From positions 62,556,501 through 62,620,500 of the forward strand of contig OY720349.1 in the NCBI GenBank assembly GCA_963082975.1: 64,000 nt of DNA. The letters run 5' to 3'. Source of the DNA: Labia minor (lineage: Eukaryota; Arthropoda; Insecta; Dermaptera; Spongiphoridae). This document shows, in pieces, positions 49,701 to 59,060 of the stretch; the first letter of the stretch is position 1, and the number at the start of each line of letters is the position of its first letter. Made by a program: the position numbers and the translations under genes. The notes under the pieces are model-generated. The model worked only from the letters and a program-made list of their open reading frames with translations. It did no database searches and was not told the origin of the DNA.

Positions 49701-52700
49701 GGTACTCAATAAAAAAAATGCGTTTATTTAAAATAAGTAGTAAATTATTACATTTTTAAAAATATAATGTTGATATCATACCAAGATATCTCCTTTTTAG
49801 GAAGATAAATAAAAATATTTTTTTAATAACAAACAAAAATTTTTTAGTTGATTCTTTTTTTTTTTGCTTGTTAAAACATATGGGGCGAACTTTAGACCCT
49901 TGGCCTAGGGCGCCATAAGAGCTCGGGCCGTGCCTGTGTATGTAGACAAGATTACACAAAAACGGTTTGAGCTAGAATAATGAAATTTGGTATACGTGCA
50001 TTATTCAAAATTCTTAATTTTCTATCAACTTTGAGAAATGTAGCTCAACCGGAAGAGGACCATTACCTACCACGCGTTTTCATTTTTTTATCCTCTAAAC
50101 CGACCGTAAAATAAAGATATAAGTTTGATAGCTTTTCACATGATTAAAAATTGTATAAAACTGCTATATATAAATTTTAGCTTGCTTCAATCGATGAAAG
50201 TACCGGAATTAATTTTTTAACACGTTGACTGGCTATCCCGCCACGTGACGTGGTGCCATCAACAAAGAGCCAAACACGCGCTGGTTTAATAAATATTATA
50301 GTTAATTCAATTTAATTTAAATATAATATATGTGTTAATTAATCCAATTCAAATTTGCGAGATAATCGAGTGGAGACACTCCAGTTTTTTTTAAAAATGC
50401 TATTTAGATCTCAATAGCATTTCTAAAAAAAGTCCATTTCATCCATAAATATTTTTATTATATTATATTTAAAATAAAATTATTTTTTATTTTTATTAAT
50501 TTCATTTATTTTGTCTGAAGTCCCCACCATGTTTTAAGATAGGGGTGTCAAACTTGGGCCAAACAAACAAGGTTTAACTTTACAGACAAATTGAAAGTCG
50601 AAAGTATGATCGCTAAAACCATTTTACTTTTATTTTTTTTTTAGAGACAAATTGAAAATTTTAAAAAATAGTTGTCGCGGGCCCGCGAGTTTGACACCCC
50701 TGTTCTAAGAGAATGTTCAAGATATTAATATTCCTTCTGAACTAGTCTTATTTTTATTTACAATATTGATTAATGAATAAACATAGTCACTGTAACTTGT
50801 AATTAATAATTAAATAATAATATTAAAATTAAATAATAAATAAAAAATAAATAATTAAATAAATTATATAATGAAATTGTCTATTTTTATCCACAACTCG
50901 ATGGATAATTTTGATACACAATGTATAAAAAAAAAAATTAAATGTTAGAGGAATATATTTGGAAAATCCCCCCCGATTTTGGGGTCAGTATCCTATCGAA
51001 TTTATTTTGTAAAAACGAAATTCAATGCAATCTTAAATTAAGCAGTTTTAAAAGGGGAATGAATTTGCTGATCTATCTCCTCGAAACAAATAAAATCCGA
51101 TTGATTCTGTCAAGCAATCACTAAACAGGAGAGCGAGAGCGAGAGAGAGAGAGAGAGAAAAAGAGAGGAATTCTCTTGTTCAACATCCCTAATCTCTTCT
51201 ATCAATAATTTCACCGATTCTCTCAAATTGAATTTACTTTTTACAAAACTTCAATTTTCTAATCCTATTCATTGTTTAACTAAAATAAAAACAACAACAA
51301 CAACAACAACAAGTTTTACAATAAATCAATATCTCATCCTCATAAACCGCCGCCATTTTTGTTTATTCGCTTCACCATCGCGCATCAATATAATTCCTTT
51401 TCAGCCCTTTTCCACAACCCTCTATCGAGAAATCCACTCACACCCAAACATCCTTACCTCTTCCTGCTTTCTCTATAAAAATAACCCTAAAAAGTCACCT
51501 CATCCGCCCCGCCCCCCACACACTCACTCTCTTTTTTTTATATTTTAACTTTTTAATTTGAGATGGATAGATAGATAGATATTTTTTTTTCTTTTTGTTT
51601 TGTTTTTAATTAAAAAGGAGAACAAGTTTCAACTTTATCGGCTCCCACCCACTCGCCTACACTCGTATTGTTTCACATCTAAAAAGGAGTCTATTTATTT
51701 CCTACTCGGTTGTTGTTTTATCTCTTCTTGTTTGCTGTTGTTGTTGTTGTTGTTATTATTATTGTTGTTGTCATCTCTTTCGCTCCTTCTGCTCAGATAG
51801 ATTTATAGCCAATTCTCTAAAGAAATGACCTTCTCGGTTTTTTCTTTAGTCTCTCTTACCTCATTCTCTTATTTCTTTTTTCTTTTTCTATCTGTTTGGT
51901 ACTTATTTCCTTTATTTATTTTTTTCCCCTTTCTTATTTATTAAGAAAATAATATTTTTCTCTGTCAGGAAATTAATGGGAAACTAGCAGGTGGCGTTTT
52001 TTTTTATTTAGTTTCGATGTTATTTGGTCTAAAGAAATTTAACAATCAATAATTACCAAATATCAATTATAATACAAAATATTTTAACATAGGTATCTTA
52101 TTAAATTATTAAAAAATAATTATTAATATTTTAGTAATTCTCAAATCTTAAATAAATAAAATTATTGTTGGAAGTAAAAAAAAAAAAAAATCGAATAAAA
52201 TTTCCACTAATTGTTTATAAAAGTAGTTTTAGAGGTATAAAATAATTACTAACTCATATAATCACAAACCATTAGACTACTAAATATTTAGTATATATTA
52301 AATAACTATTTTTAGTTATTTAAAATTAAAAAAAAAGTTTAAAAATTAAATAATTTTAAATTAGTATTCTGAATTTTTATTTATTATTTTATAATTTATT
52401 TACTATTTAAAAATGATATGCATTTCGAATTATTTGAGTTTCGAATTATTTTTATAACAAAATAAAATTTAAAATACTTATAGGTATAATATTCCTTTTA
52501 TTAGTTCTAGTATTTATTTAAAATATCTTGGCATAATTTATAAGAATTTTTCCAATAGAATTAATTAAATAATAAAACGTTAAAAATTTAAAAATGTGTA
52601 AATTTATTTGTATTTATAATTTTTTTTTTTTTTTTTTTTTTAAGAATATAATCTATTTTTCATAAAATTATTTTAATAAATAAAGAAAGAAGTTATTTTT

Positions 52701-53009
52701 TTTAAATTGTTTAAGAAATCATTTTCCTTGAATAAAAGGAATATTTGACTTACCTCGCTTAAGCTCGTTGAGTTGGCCAGGAAGTACAGCAGCAGCTGCA
52801 GCTGCAGCCGCTGCAGCCGGATGACTGTGCGCGCTTGGCGTGCTTGCTAAACCAAGATGCGGAGTTGGCGGTGTCCCAGGGTACCAAGCCCAACCAGGCG
52901 GTTGCCCATTAAACATTCGCAATTTATCATAGACGGATTCACTTTGTGCAGACACCTGCTGCTCCTTTTGGGCTGCCAGATTTCGTAAAACACGATTTAT
53001 AGATGATAC
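26980..53009 (-). CDS. toy: twin of eyeless (Pax6-class) transcription factor, last six coding exons
   Basis: Minus-strand exons in transcript order: 53009-52754, 37320-37165, 36907-36825, 33251-32842, 32642-32416 and 27071-26980 (stop TGA 26982-26980). Phases fit across all five GT-AG junctions, giving 407 codons. Order of parts: the end of the paired domain ([11 protein letters not shown]), the toy-type linker ([10 protein letters not shown]...GWAWYPG, then [16 protein letters not shown]), and a complete Pax6 homeodomain beginning [12 protein letters not shown] and ending [18 protein letters not shown], with Gln rather than Ser at position 50. Then come an Ala/Gly-rich insert, the toy signature [20 protein letters not shown], and the conserved end [12 protein letters not shown]...NYWPRLQ. 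Toy is a nuclear activator at the top of the eye-determination network, upstream of eyeless in flies. Linker and C-terminal motifs favour toy over eyeless. The 5' exons (most of the paired domain) are not in this window. Confidence 0.93.
29352..29762 (-). mobile_element. 411-bp mariner deletion derivative with intact terminal repeats
   Basis: Both ends carry the same inverted repeat: left 'caagggtaggtcaataagt', right complement 'cgagggcaggtcaataagt'. TA flanks both sides (29350-29351 and 29763-29764). The minus strand encodes only the C-terminal part, readable as [25 protein letters not shown] and PKLKE. A frame-broken match to the C-terminal [10 protein letters not shown]-type tail follows. 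The third catalytic Asp (SPD in active mariners) is Asn here. Sits in the last toy intron. Confidence 0.8.
30055..30350 (+). repeat. Repeat family C, copy 1 (partial)
   Basis: Contains 'tactagcaaaaattctatat', then 'aagaaaaatcgatctgcatt', the 'tcgagaaaaatcaactttat' block and two TGACGTCA-like motifs. The same order occurs in the copies at 39590, 44934, 53236 and (inverted) 59676. The right part is diverged. It lies in the last toy intron. Confidence 0.55.
32416..32642 (-). CDS. toy: toy fifth visible exon
   Basis: Acceptor AATATTTAG| at 32644-32643, donor ACAG|GTGAG with GT at 32415-32414. Encodes [35 protein letters not shown], a ten-Ala run and TSTPTTGTG. The CLQQ...(A/P)YPY motif occurs in fly toy. 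If the intron is not removed, the frame continues 38 residues to a stop at 32297-32299. The perfect donor and the phase-matched last exon argue that splicing is normal. Confidence 0.9.
32842..33251 (-). CDS. toy: toy fourth visible exon: end of homeodomain plus Ala/Gly-rich insert
   Basis: Acceptor GCTCTCAG| at 33253-33252, donor AG|GTAAG with GT at 32841-32840. Begins with recognition helix 3 ([20 protein letters not shown]), followed by AVDQ, a run of about 18 Ala, and ~70 residues of Gly, Ala and Pro. It ends [17 protein letters not shown] and [11 protein letters not shown] content is extreme for this genome, with mixed GCN codons, so the Ala tract is not a simple triplet repeat. Confidence 0.92.
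33252..36824 (-). other. toy: toy intron (helix 2/helix 3 split of the homeodomain)
   Basis: A 3.6-kb intron between the exons ending PEARIQ and starting VWFSNRR, a splice position seen in many Pax6 genes. It holds CT/GA-rich stretches (35090-35110, 35205-35220), a CAT-repeat region (35000-35015), the TAAT-containing segment near 34900-34940, and the tandem duplication at 36387-36728. Confidence 0.7.
36387..36728. repeat. 171-bp tandem duplication in toy intron
   Basis: Two head-to-tail copies (36387-36557 and 36558-36728), both starting 'aacatgagaataaaataaga'. I count about five differences. It ends ~95 bp from the toy exon at 36825-36907. Confidence 0.9.
36825..36907 (-). CDS. toy: toy third visible exon (homeodomain middle)
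   Basis: An 83-nt exon, acceptor CTTACAG| at 36909-36908 and donor CAA|GTAAGT. Completes Glu, then [18 protein letters not shown] and IGLPEARIQ. Too short to be seen as an ORF but unmistakable by sequence and phase. Confidence 0.95.
37165..37320 (-). CDS. toy: toy second visible exon (linker and homeodomain start)
   Basis: Acceptor TTCCCAG| at 37322-37321 and donor AAAAAG|GTAAG with GT at 37164-37163. Encodes [34 protein letters not shown] and then [19 protein letters not shown] second possible acceptor (TTCTACAG, near 37397) lies further upstream, but the chosen one keeps phase and matches the family linker. Confidence 0.92.
38312..38344. repeat. (TTA)n microsatellite
   Basis: About eleven TTA/ATT units in the toy intron. 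Confidence 0.85.
39548..39590. repeat. (AT)n microsatellite abutting family C copy 2
   Basis: An uninterrupted AT alternation ending exactly where the family C element starts ('tcttatcttattatactag'). Confidence 0.85.
39590..40085 (+). mobile_element. Repeat family C, copy 2
   Basis: Starts 'tcttatcttattatactagt', then 'gaaaaatcgatctgtattgg', 'aacgccggacatcgcttcct', 'atccacaggccatagttttc' and 'aagggctgtatgttttatga'. It ends around 'aaagtaccgggcct'. The same block order occurs at 44934, 53236 and inverted at 59676. No coding capacity is visible. The 5' end has the look of a Helitron-type TC start, but no 3' CTRR hairpin was found. Confidence 0.65.
41030..41560. promoter_or_regulatory. toy: Candidate intronic enhancer or regulatory island
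   Basis: A ~500-bp stretch of clearly higher complexity and GC than its flanks. Includes 'gagtaattggatcgg' with a homeodomain TAATTG core, a perfect 7-bp hairpin GTGGGGC-tacat-GCCCCAC (41254-41272), a G10 run and a C-rich tail. No splice-consistent coding frame was found. The regulatory role is inferred from position in a Pax6 intron. Confidence 0.35.
43746..43768. repeat. (GA)n microsatellite
   Basis: An uninterrupted 'gagaga' run. Similar runs are at 44029-44051, 47089-47104 (as CT), 49206-49224 and 51130-51160. Confidence 0.85.
44126..44151. repeat. Perfect inverted repeat (hairpin)
   Basis: GTCGACAACG, loop TCGT, then CGTTGTCGAC, extendable by one C-G pair to an 11-bp stem. It is an unusual GC-rich palindrome in AT-rich DNA, beside 'gtcgtc' repeats. 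Confidence 0.8.
44934..45530 (+). mobile_element. Repeat family C, copy 3 (with partial internal repeat)
   Basis: Carries 'gcgatctgtattggtttcag', 'gacgtcaccaactacttta', 'atccatatctgtttttatag', then a second partial run of the same modules from about 45255 ('actacgtcagaaagcgcttc', 'caacaggccatacttttctg'). This suggests tandem or nested insertion of two copies. Confidence 0.6.
46680..46790. promoter_or_regulatory. Candidate conserved non-coding element
   Basis: A compact ~110-bp island of balanced composition ('accagcctgaaagcatggag', 'gatgagatcaggtcgagtgc', 'gaccgatcgtttcagggacc') in otherwise A/T-only intron, with no open frame or repeat partner in the window. Confidence 0.3.
46940..47335. 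promoter_or_regulatory. GC island with NRF-1-type palindrome, candidate internal promoter
   Basis: About 400 bp rich in CpG within the large toy intron. It contains GCGCATGCGC (47045-47054, the NRF-1 palindrome), CCAAT-type 'gtccaatctccc', a CT-rich tract and GACGTCGACGCCGGCGTC, interrupted by an (AT)n run at 47140-47161. This composition fits a promoter more than an enhancer. Open frames across it on both strands are low-complexity. Confidence 0.4.
49486..50384 (+). mobile_element. Repeat family A, copy 3, interrupted by a hAT MITE
   Basis: Starts 'tactatctcgcctttc' and ends 'gagataatcgagtggagaca' plus 'ctccag'. Without the 372-bp insertion and one target copy it is about 520 bp. The body has 'acggtttgagctagaataat' and 'gctcaaccggaagaggac'. 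Confidence 0.8.
49565..49936. mobile_element. Nested hAT-type MITE with 8-bp target duplication
   Basis: The left end 'cagggccggccctagagc' and right complement 'caggcacggcccgagctc' are imperfect inverted repeats. Both flanks read 'tgtatgta' (49557-49564 and 49937-49944). Because the target is itself a GTAT repeat, the duplication is slightly less diagnostic. Inserted into family A copy 3. Confidence 0.8.
50540..50702. mobile_element. 163-bp hAT MITE
   Basis: Ends 'taggggtgtcaaactt' and (complement) 'caggggtgtcaaactc'. Target duplication 'ttttaaga' / 'ttctaaga', 7 of 8 identical. The interior has a GGGCCCGCG motif. Non-coding. Confidence 0.75.
51120..51840. other. CT-rich, trinucleotide-repeat-rich intronic stretch
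   Basis: Holds (GA)n at 51130-51160, (CAA)n at 51292-51311, GATA repeats near 51562-51580 and (TTG)n near 51734-51770. Open frames here translate simple repeats and are not genes. Confidence 0.6.
52620..52642. repeat. Poly-T tract
   Basis: A 23-base T run about 110 bp from the toy exon at 52754-53009. Confidence 0.9.
52754..53009 (-). CDS. toy: toy first visible exon: end of paired domain and linker
   Basis: Acceptor TTTTTTTCCAG| at 53011-53010, donor GCGAG|GTAAGT with GT at 52753-52752. Starts exactly at [18 protein letters not shown], the last helix of the paired domain, followed by [21 protein letters not shown] (toy-specific), a His/Pro stretch, ten Ala and [10 protein letters not shown]. 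The upstream exon must end in phase 0 and code ...NIP. Confidence 0.95.
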
Positions 53010-53235
53010 CTGGAAAAAAACAAACAAAATGAAAAAATATTATTATTAACTTGCATAGAAGATTTTTATTTTAATAAATCAAATTTTTATTTTAATTATT
53101 TATTATCGTTTATAAAATTAGTATCTTAAGTTTTCTAATTTCAAAAATGATAAAATCAATTTACACATAAAAAACAAGATAGATAAATAGATAAATAAAT
53201 TAAACAAAAGCAACGAATATACATTTTTATAAATC

Positions 53236-53720
53236 TTATCTTATTATACTAAGGATTTTTTGAAATTCACGCCATAGATAATTTTTATAAAGAAAAAGCG
53301 ATCTGTATTGGTTTCAGCCTCGGGAAATATCATCTTCATTAGTTTTTTCTTAGTTTAAATTTATATGATGTCACCAACTACTTTAGCCATAGATAATTTT
53401 TATAACGCCGGACATCGCTTCCTTAAATACAAAATATTATAAATAAAATAAAATTAAACATATATATTTTAATATATTTTGTAATCAAATTACGAAATAT
53501 ATATAAACTTATATCCACACGCCATTCTGTCTTTCAGTGCATATATACTTACTTTTAGGGGCTGTAAGTTTTATGACTATTTTTTATTTTATTTATGTTC
53601 TTTTAAATTATTTGAATTTGTTTCATATATTTTTTGTTGTTTATCTATTTTAAATAATAATCTTAATCTTAAAAATTCATAGTTCATAAGGAATAATTTT
53701 TTTTAATGGCTGAACCAGGT
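53236..53720 (+). mobile_element. Repeat family C, copy 4
   Basis: Starts 'tcttatcttattatactaag', ~225 bp from the toy exon. The block 'cgatctgtattggtttcagc' is followed by 'aacgccggacatcgcttcct', 'gtgcatatatacttactttt' and 'cataaggaataattttt'. A partial internal repeat of 'atagataatttttataa' occurs at 53275 and 53388. Confidence 0.65.
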
Positions 53721-54113
53721 ACAATTAATGAGTGGATTAAATCAAATTTTAATGCCAACATAATTGTATTTTTTTTGTTTTTGTTTTAATTATTTTTACA
53801 TATACTTATATTGTGTACTATTCTTATAAATATAATTTTGTATAGACCAAGTTCTTGTATTTTCTCCCACCGTTCACTCCCTCAATCTTTTCTTTCTCTT
53901 TTTACGATATTCTTCTGATCAAGCGAGGCGGAAGACAGAAGGAGACGAGCAAATAGTCACCCTGCTTTTCTCTCCCCCTCCCCCTTTTATCGGATGCAAC
54001 CCTCTTATTAAAGAGATGGGGCGCGATCATGACGGGTGCCCAAAATGGAAAAGACGCATACACGTGCAACAGAATGCATTCACGCATCAAAACCACATGA
54101 CGTCTATTATAAT

Positions 54114-54136
54114 AAAAAAAAAAAAAAAAAAAAAAA
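54114..54136. repeat. Poly-A tract
   Basis: An uninterrupted run of A. Confidence 0.9.
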
Positions 54137-54533
54137 TCAAAAGGCCTTCTGTTACCATAAACAAAATACGAGATATTGTACATGTAACTTGTTGAAATTT
54201 GGTTTAAAAATGATAAAATTTAAAAAATAACCATGTTTCAAAAAAATTTATTTATTTTTGTAGATATAGAAAATATTTCGAGTTGTAATTAACCTAATTT
54301 TAAATTGAAAAGTTATTATTAAATTTGAAAACTAATAAATCAAGCTTAAATATGAAAAAAATATTTGTTTGCCGTAATTTGTCAAATGTATAATCAATAG
54401 AAACATTTTGATGTATTATTTCCGAAAAAGAAAAATTTGTACAACCATATAAGAAAAAGTGAACTGAGTATAGCAAAAAATATAAACAAACATAATTACT
54501 TAAATAAGTTAACAATAACTTTTTACTATCTCG

Positions 54534-55120
54534 TCAGAGATAGTATTGCGATCACGAAAATTTTCGATGTTGAGATTTTGATGTTTTTATAAGTTTTGAA
54601 GGTTCCTGAATAATTTTCACTAAGGTTGGGAAAAATGTCTGTGTGTGTGTGTATGTAACCAAGATTACGCAAAAACGGTTTGAGCTAGAATGAAGGTATT
54701 TGGTACATGGGCATTATTCAAAATTCATAGTTTTCTATCAACTTTTGAGAAATGTAGCTCAACCGGAAGAGGGTCATTACCTACAACGTTTTGATTTTTT
54801 TTCTTCTAAAGTGACCGTAAAAATAAAGATATATGTTTGATAATTTTTCACATGATTAATAATTGTATAAAACTGCTACATATAGAATTTCAGCTTGATT
54901 GAATCGCTGAAAGTACCAGAATTAATTTTTTAACACTGCAACACGCGCCAACACGTGACGTGATGCCAACAAAGAGCCAAACATGCGCTGCTTTAATAAA
55001 TATATTAATATTTATTAATTTTAATTTATAATTTAATTAATTTAATTTAATTTAATTTAAATTAATATATATTATTTAATCCAATTCAAATTGCGAGATA
55101 GTCGAGTGGAGACACTCCAG
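54534..55120 (+). mobile_element. Repeat family A, copy 4 (most complete)
   Basis: 587 bp from 'tactatctcgtcagagatag' to 'gtcgagtggagacactccag'. It keeps both ends, the terminal hairpin, a short (GT)n and all body blocks without insertion, so it is the best reference copy in this window. Confidence 0.8.
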
Positions 55121-55179
55121 ATTTATTTTTCTTTGGCCTGTAACTATTTTACCCAGTTACCTATTTTTTAAATTTTTAT

Positions 55180-55222
55180 ATCCTATCTATCTATCTCTGT
55201 GGCTCTACGCAACTCGAAAGTG
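55180..55222 (-). repeat. Solo LINE 3' end with GATA repeats
   Basis: 'atctatctatctctgtggctctacgcaactcg' in two parts matches the 3' terminus of the LINE relic at 11190-11430 with few changes. It is a severely 5'-truncated copy. Confidence 0.6.
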
Positions 55223-55389
55223 CATATATATATATATATATTCAATAAATTAATAATAATTTTAATTTCTTAAATTATTTAAATTAAATAAAAAAAATAT
55301 AAATTGAATGATTTAAAGTAACCATTTATATTAGATATTCAATTGTGTATGTGTGTGTTTAGACGAGACCGAATGAGTGTGGAAATACC

Positions 55390-55424
<35 letters not shown>

Positions 55425-56459
55425 AATGATGGACAACATTTATTCACATTGCACATTTTATACTTAACGCTTTTGCGCTAACGCCCTAAAAACACTCCCC
55501 ATAACCCCTCCACGCATGCATGCCTCTCAACCGTCAAAAAACCCGCAAATCCCAATGCGTCTCCTGCACACCCACCCTCTGGACCTCACGCACACATCGA
55601 ATGGAATGTCCCCTCTCCAACATACGTGCTCTCAATTCGTATACATTCAAATTTCATGGCCATTTTTCTATGTCGCTAAAACACCTCCATTCACCCTCTT
55701 ACCACCCTACATATATAATATAATATATATAGATATACCAACTAAATACGAACAAATATCGCCAGATAAAAACATGCCTTGTAACCAACTACAGACTGTT
55801 TCAAAATTATGTTACTTTTTAAATTATTAAATATATATTTAATATTTCAAATAAATAATATTTTTCATTCACATTTATGTAAAATTATTTTAATATCATA
55901 TGATATAGAAAATAAATTGTAATTTAATAGATTTATTAAAATTATAATAAAAAATAATAAGGAATTTAAATTAAAAAAATAAATAAATTGGAAATTCTAG
56001 AGAGTATGATTTATATAATTTCTGAATCTATATAGATTTAGATTCAAATCAACTTACATCATAATTATGTCTAAACCATAACTTATATAAGTATAAGCAA
56101 AGCTTTACAATTATGCTTAAATAAGATTTAAAATATTTTATTCAAAATAAAAACCAAATTAAATTTACATCATTTTTAGAAGATAAGTACTTTTTTTTAA
56201 TATTTTTTGGATAATATCGAATTTAAATTCAAATAATAATTTACCAATCAAGTTGATTATTTTTTTTTATAAAAATAAATAAAATTGAAATGTGTTATTT
56301 AACTATTATATTTTAAATTCATAATTGTAAAGTATATATATAGGAAGGGAAACTTTATATATTGATAAAAAATAGATTGAATAGTATTTGTTATGTGGAG
56401 AGTTTGAAAACTATTATTTAAATATTTTCTCATTTGTGTTCGCATATAAAGAGAAAAAT

Positions 56460-56683
56460 AAATAATTCTATGCTGTCATGCAACAGCCGATAGATTAGAA
56501 GAACCAACAAATGTCAATCTTAAACATAAACTTATTGACAAAATAAATAATAAAATACTAATAAATGATCATTGGTATATGAAAAATATTGTTTTCAAAG
56601 AACTATTTAACTAATTGCTGCACTGCACAATAAAATCATATTAAACTGATATTGCAAACACCGTTTGCAACGGGTTCGACTAG
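56460..56683 (+). mobile_element. Helitron 3' end
   Basis: Ends with the hairpin CCGTT-tgc-AACGG (56661-56673) followed by 'gttcgaCTAG' and then T. This is the canonical Helitron terminus (subterminal hairpin, CTRR end, insertion before T). The left boundary is uncertain. Confidence 0.65.
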
Positions 56684-57096
56684 TATATATATATATACAA
56701 TATTTATTTATTGAATAGTGTTTAAAAAAAGAATACATTAATTATTAGGTTAACAATAATCTAATCAAATATTACTAAACAAATAAATCTACTATTGTAT
56801 AAGCAGATGTCGAAGGTTAGATTGGATTTCTTGTTATTGAGAGGTGAATCTATTGAATACGCCTAACAATGCATTTCATTTCCTAGATCAATTGTTCCAT
56901 TTTCAATCAAGTTTATAATCAATTCATTATGACGATTAAGTCCTTTGGATGATATATATTCTACGGACTACTTTTGTTTATTTGTTTTTTATAAATTTAA
57001 AATTATTGAAAAAAAAATAAACAAAAGTAAGCAATAATAGTTATCTTTGACTATATTTTAGGTAATTATTTAGTGATCTATATATATATATATATA

Positions 57097-57300
57097 TCTT
57101 GTCTTCTTATATATAAAATTCTCGTGTCATAAAACTTTGAAATCATACTCCTTCAAAACGGCTGGACCGATTCTTATGAAATTTTTTATGCATATTCAGT
57201 AGGTCTCAAAGAAGGTTTTTATTTTATTATCAATCGGCTAATTGGTAAGGTGTGTCCAGGGGTGATATTTACCTAAAAATAGTTTAGTTACAATGCTAGA
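57097..57300 (+). mobile_element. Helitron 5' end
   Basis: Starts 'tcttgtcttcttatatataa' then 'aattctcgtgtcataaaa' and 'cggctggaccgattcttatg', a 5' region widespread in arthropod Helitrons (TC start after A). The matching 3' hairpin was not found downstream. The 3' end at 56683 lies upstream, so it is a different element. Confidence 0.65.
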
Positions 57301-58839
57301 TCATAGAGGCACTGCTGGCGATAATTTGACATCTATATATCCAAGGATGGGCGTTAATCAGTTACATGTATTTGAAATACAAGATACCAAATACAATATT
57401 AATTGGTATCTTGTAAATATATATATATATGCTATAAATTTATAATAATAAACTGAATTAACATATATAAATTATATAAAACAACAAAGGGATATGCAAC
57501 CAATGCTTAATTTTTGTATCAGTAAAATTATTATTTTCCTAAAGTTTCAAACTATACGTTGCTAAATATTCTCATTATAGATTTATACTATACATAAATA
57601 TTATGATAAATGTTTGTACAGTAGTGTTTTGTTTTTTGCCTCATAAAATAAATAAATATTCTAGAATTAAACAAATTCATTTTGAAGTTGAAAAGAAAAA
57701 AATAATTCTCAATTTTAAAATAAATATAAAATAGAATGAACACACACCCTGTAGTTCGAAATTCTGGATTTTTATAACTCTTTCTCCCTCTCTTTTACTC
57801 TTTGAAAAAGTGGACAATTAATCTCCATTACGATCTTGGTGGTTGTGACCATGGAGTTGTATATGTGTGTCTGTTGTGTTGTTGGTAATCTAACCGGAAA
57901 CCCGGCAAAAAAATATGCCATACAAAAGCAGCTTTTCAATAAATTCGAATATTTATTATTAATAAGTTAAATAGTTAAAATTTCCATATAATATCGGCAA
58001 TGCTTTCATATTTTCAACTATAATATTTAAAATCAAATAAGCTGCTTGTGCTAGCTTCACCCCTCTCAATCACATGAGAAGAATATATGTATTATAATTC
58101 AATTTTTTCAATTATTATTTTAAATATTTAGTTAAAACTAATTTTTCTGAGAGACTGTTTAATAAAGAATAATTATTTATTTTAAAAAAATAGTAATTAT
58201 AAATTTAAACTATGTTAGGAATACTCATTAATATTTTATTATTAGATAAAAATATATTCTACCTGGAAATAAGTAAGAATCGGTGATAACATGAATATTT
58301 TAAGATGAAAACAAATTGTTAATTTGAAGAAATAAATCGTGTAATAATAATACTTATAATTTTATATTTCTTATTGACTAATCAATTTAAACATCTTTTT
58401 TTTAATTTAATTTAATTTTTGTATTTTAATCATCAACATCATCAAATTTAACATTTTTTTTTTCAACTTTATTTTATAATGAAAAGTACTACTTAAATAT
58501 ATAATTTATTTATATGTTTTAATTATAAAAAAATTATAATGTTCCTAGTAGAAGGGTGTGTGAGTTGAAGCTTTTCGTCTCTCGTTAAGATATTTAAGAT
58601 AAATATTTTCAGTTTGAAATCAGATGAACAAATTAATTAATTAAGTAATGACTTTTAATTTATTCAAAGAATATATAATGAATTGATTAACGATTCAAGA
58701 GCAGAAATCAATTCTTAGCGACAAGGGTCCTTAGCAAACAGAATTTTTTTGTGAGTAGTAAACTTGCATGTTAGCCCATATCCCCCCCCCCTCCCTCCAT
58801 CCTCCATCACCACCCTCCACAGAATGGTTACGTATCTCG

Positions 58840-59060
58840 CTTGTTCACCCCCTTTTGCTGTTTATTTATGTCTTTATTAATGAAATGTCTAATTGAGTCC
58901 CTTGGATATAAGCTAATATTTATCCGGCATTAGGCCGGGTATTGTGCAATTGCTCCCCCCACCCCCTGACCCTCTCGATTTAAAATGTACCCCATTTGTG
59001 ATTTGTGTCTGGGACTGTTTGCTTGGTTTGGTTTCGGAAAATCATGAAGAGCGAGCGATG
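58840..59060. promoter_or_regulatory. Candidate conserved non-coding element upstream of toy exon
   Basis: A mixed-composition stretch with several homeodomain-type cores ('ttattaatgaaatgtctaat', 'gagtcccttggatataagct', 'ggcattaggccgggtattgt') and no repeat partner or conserved frame. It sits in the region between visible toy exons and the missing 5' exons. Confidence 0.3.

Larger units (their letters stand above)
37321..52753 (-). other. toy: Large toy intron (15.4 kb) with repeats and candidate regulatory islands
   Basis: Separates the paired-domain end/linker exon from the homeodomain exon; Pax6 genes often keep enhancers and an internal promoter in this part. Contains family C copies, a family A copy with a nested hAT, a hAT MITE, many simple repeats, and higher-complexity islands at about 41030-41560, 43710-44300, 46680-46790, 46940-47335 and 51120-51840. 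Confidence 0.7.

Noticed and set aside
51228-51548. 106-codon frame with poly-Thr
   Set aside because: The core is a (CAA)n/(ACA)n repeat and the rest lacks any conserved motif.
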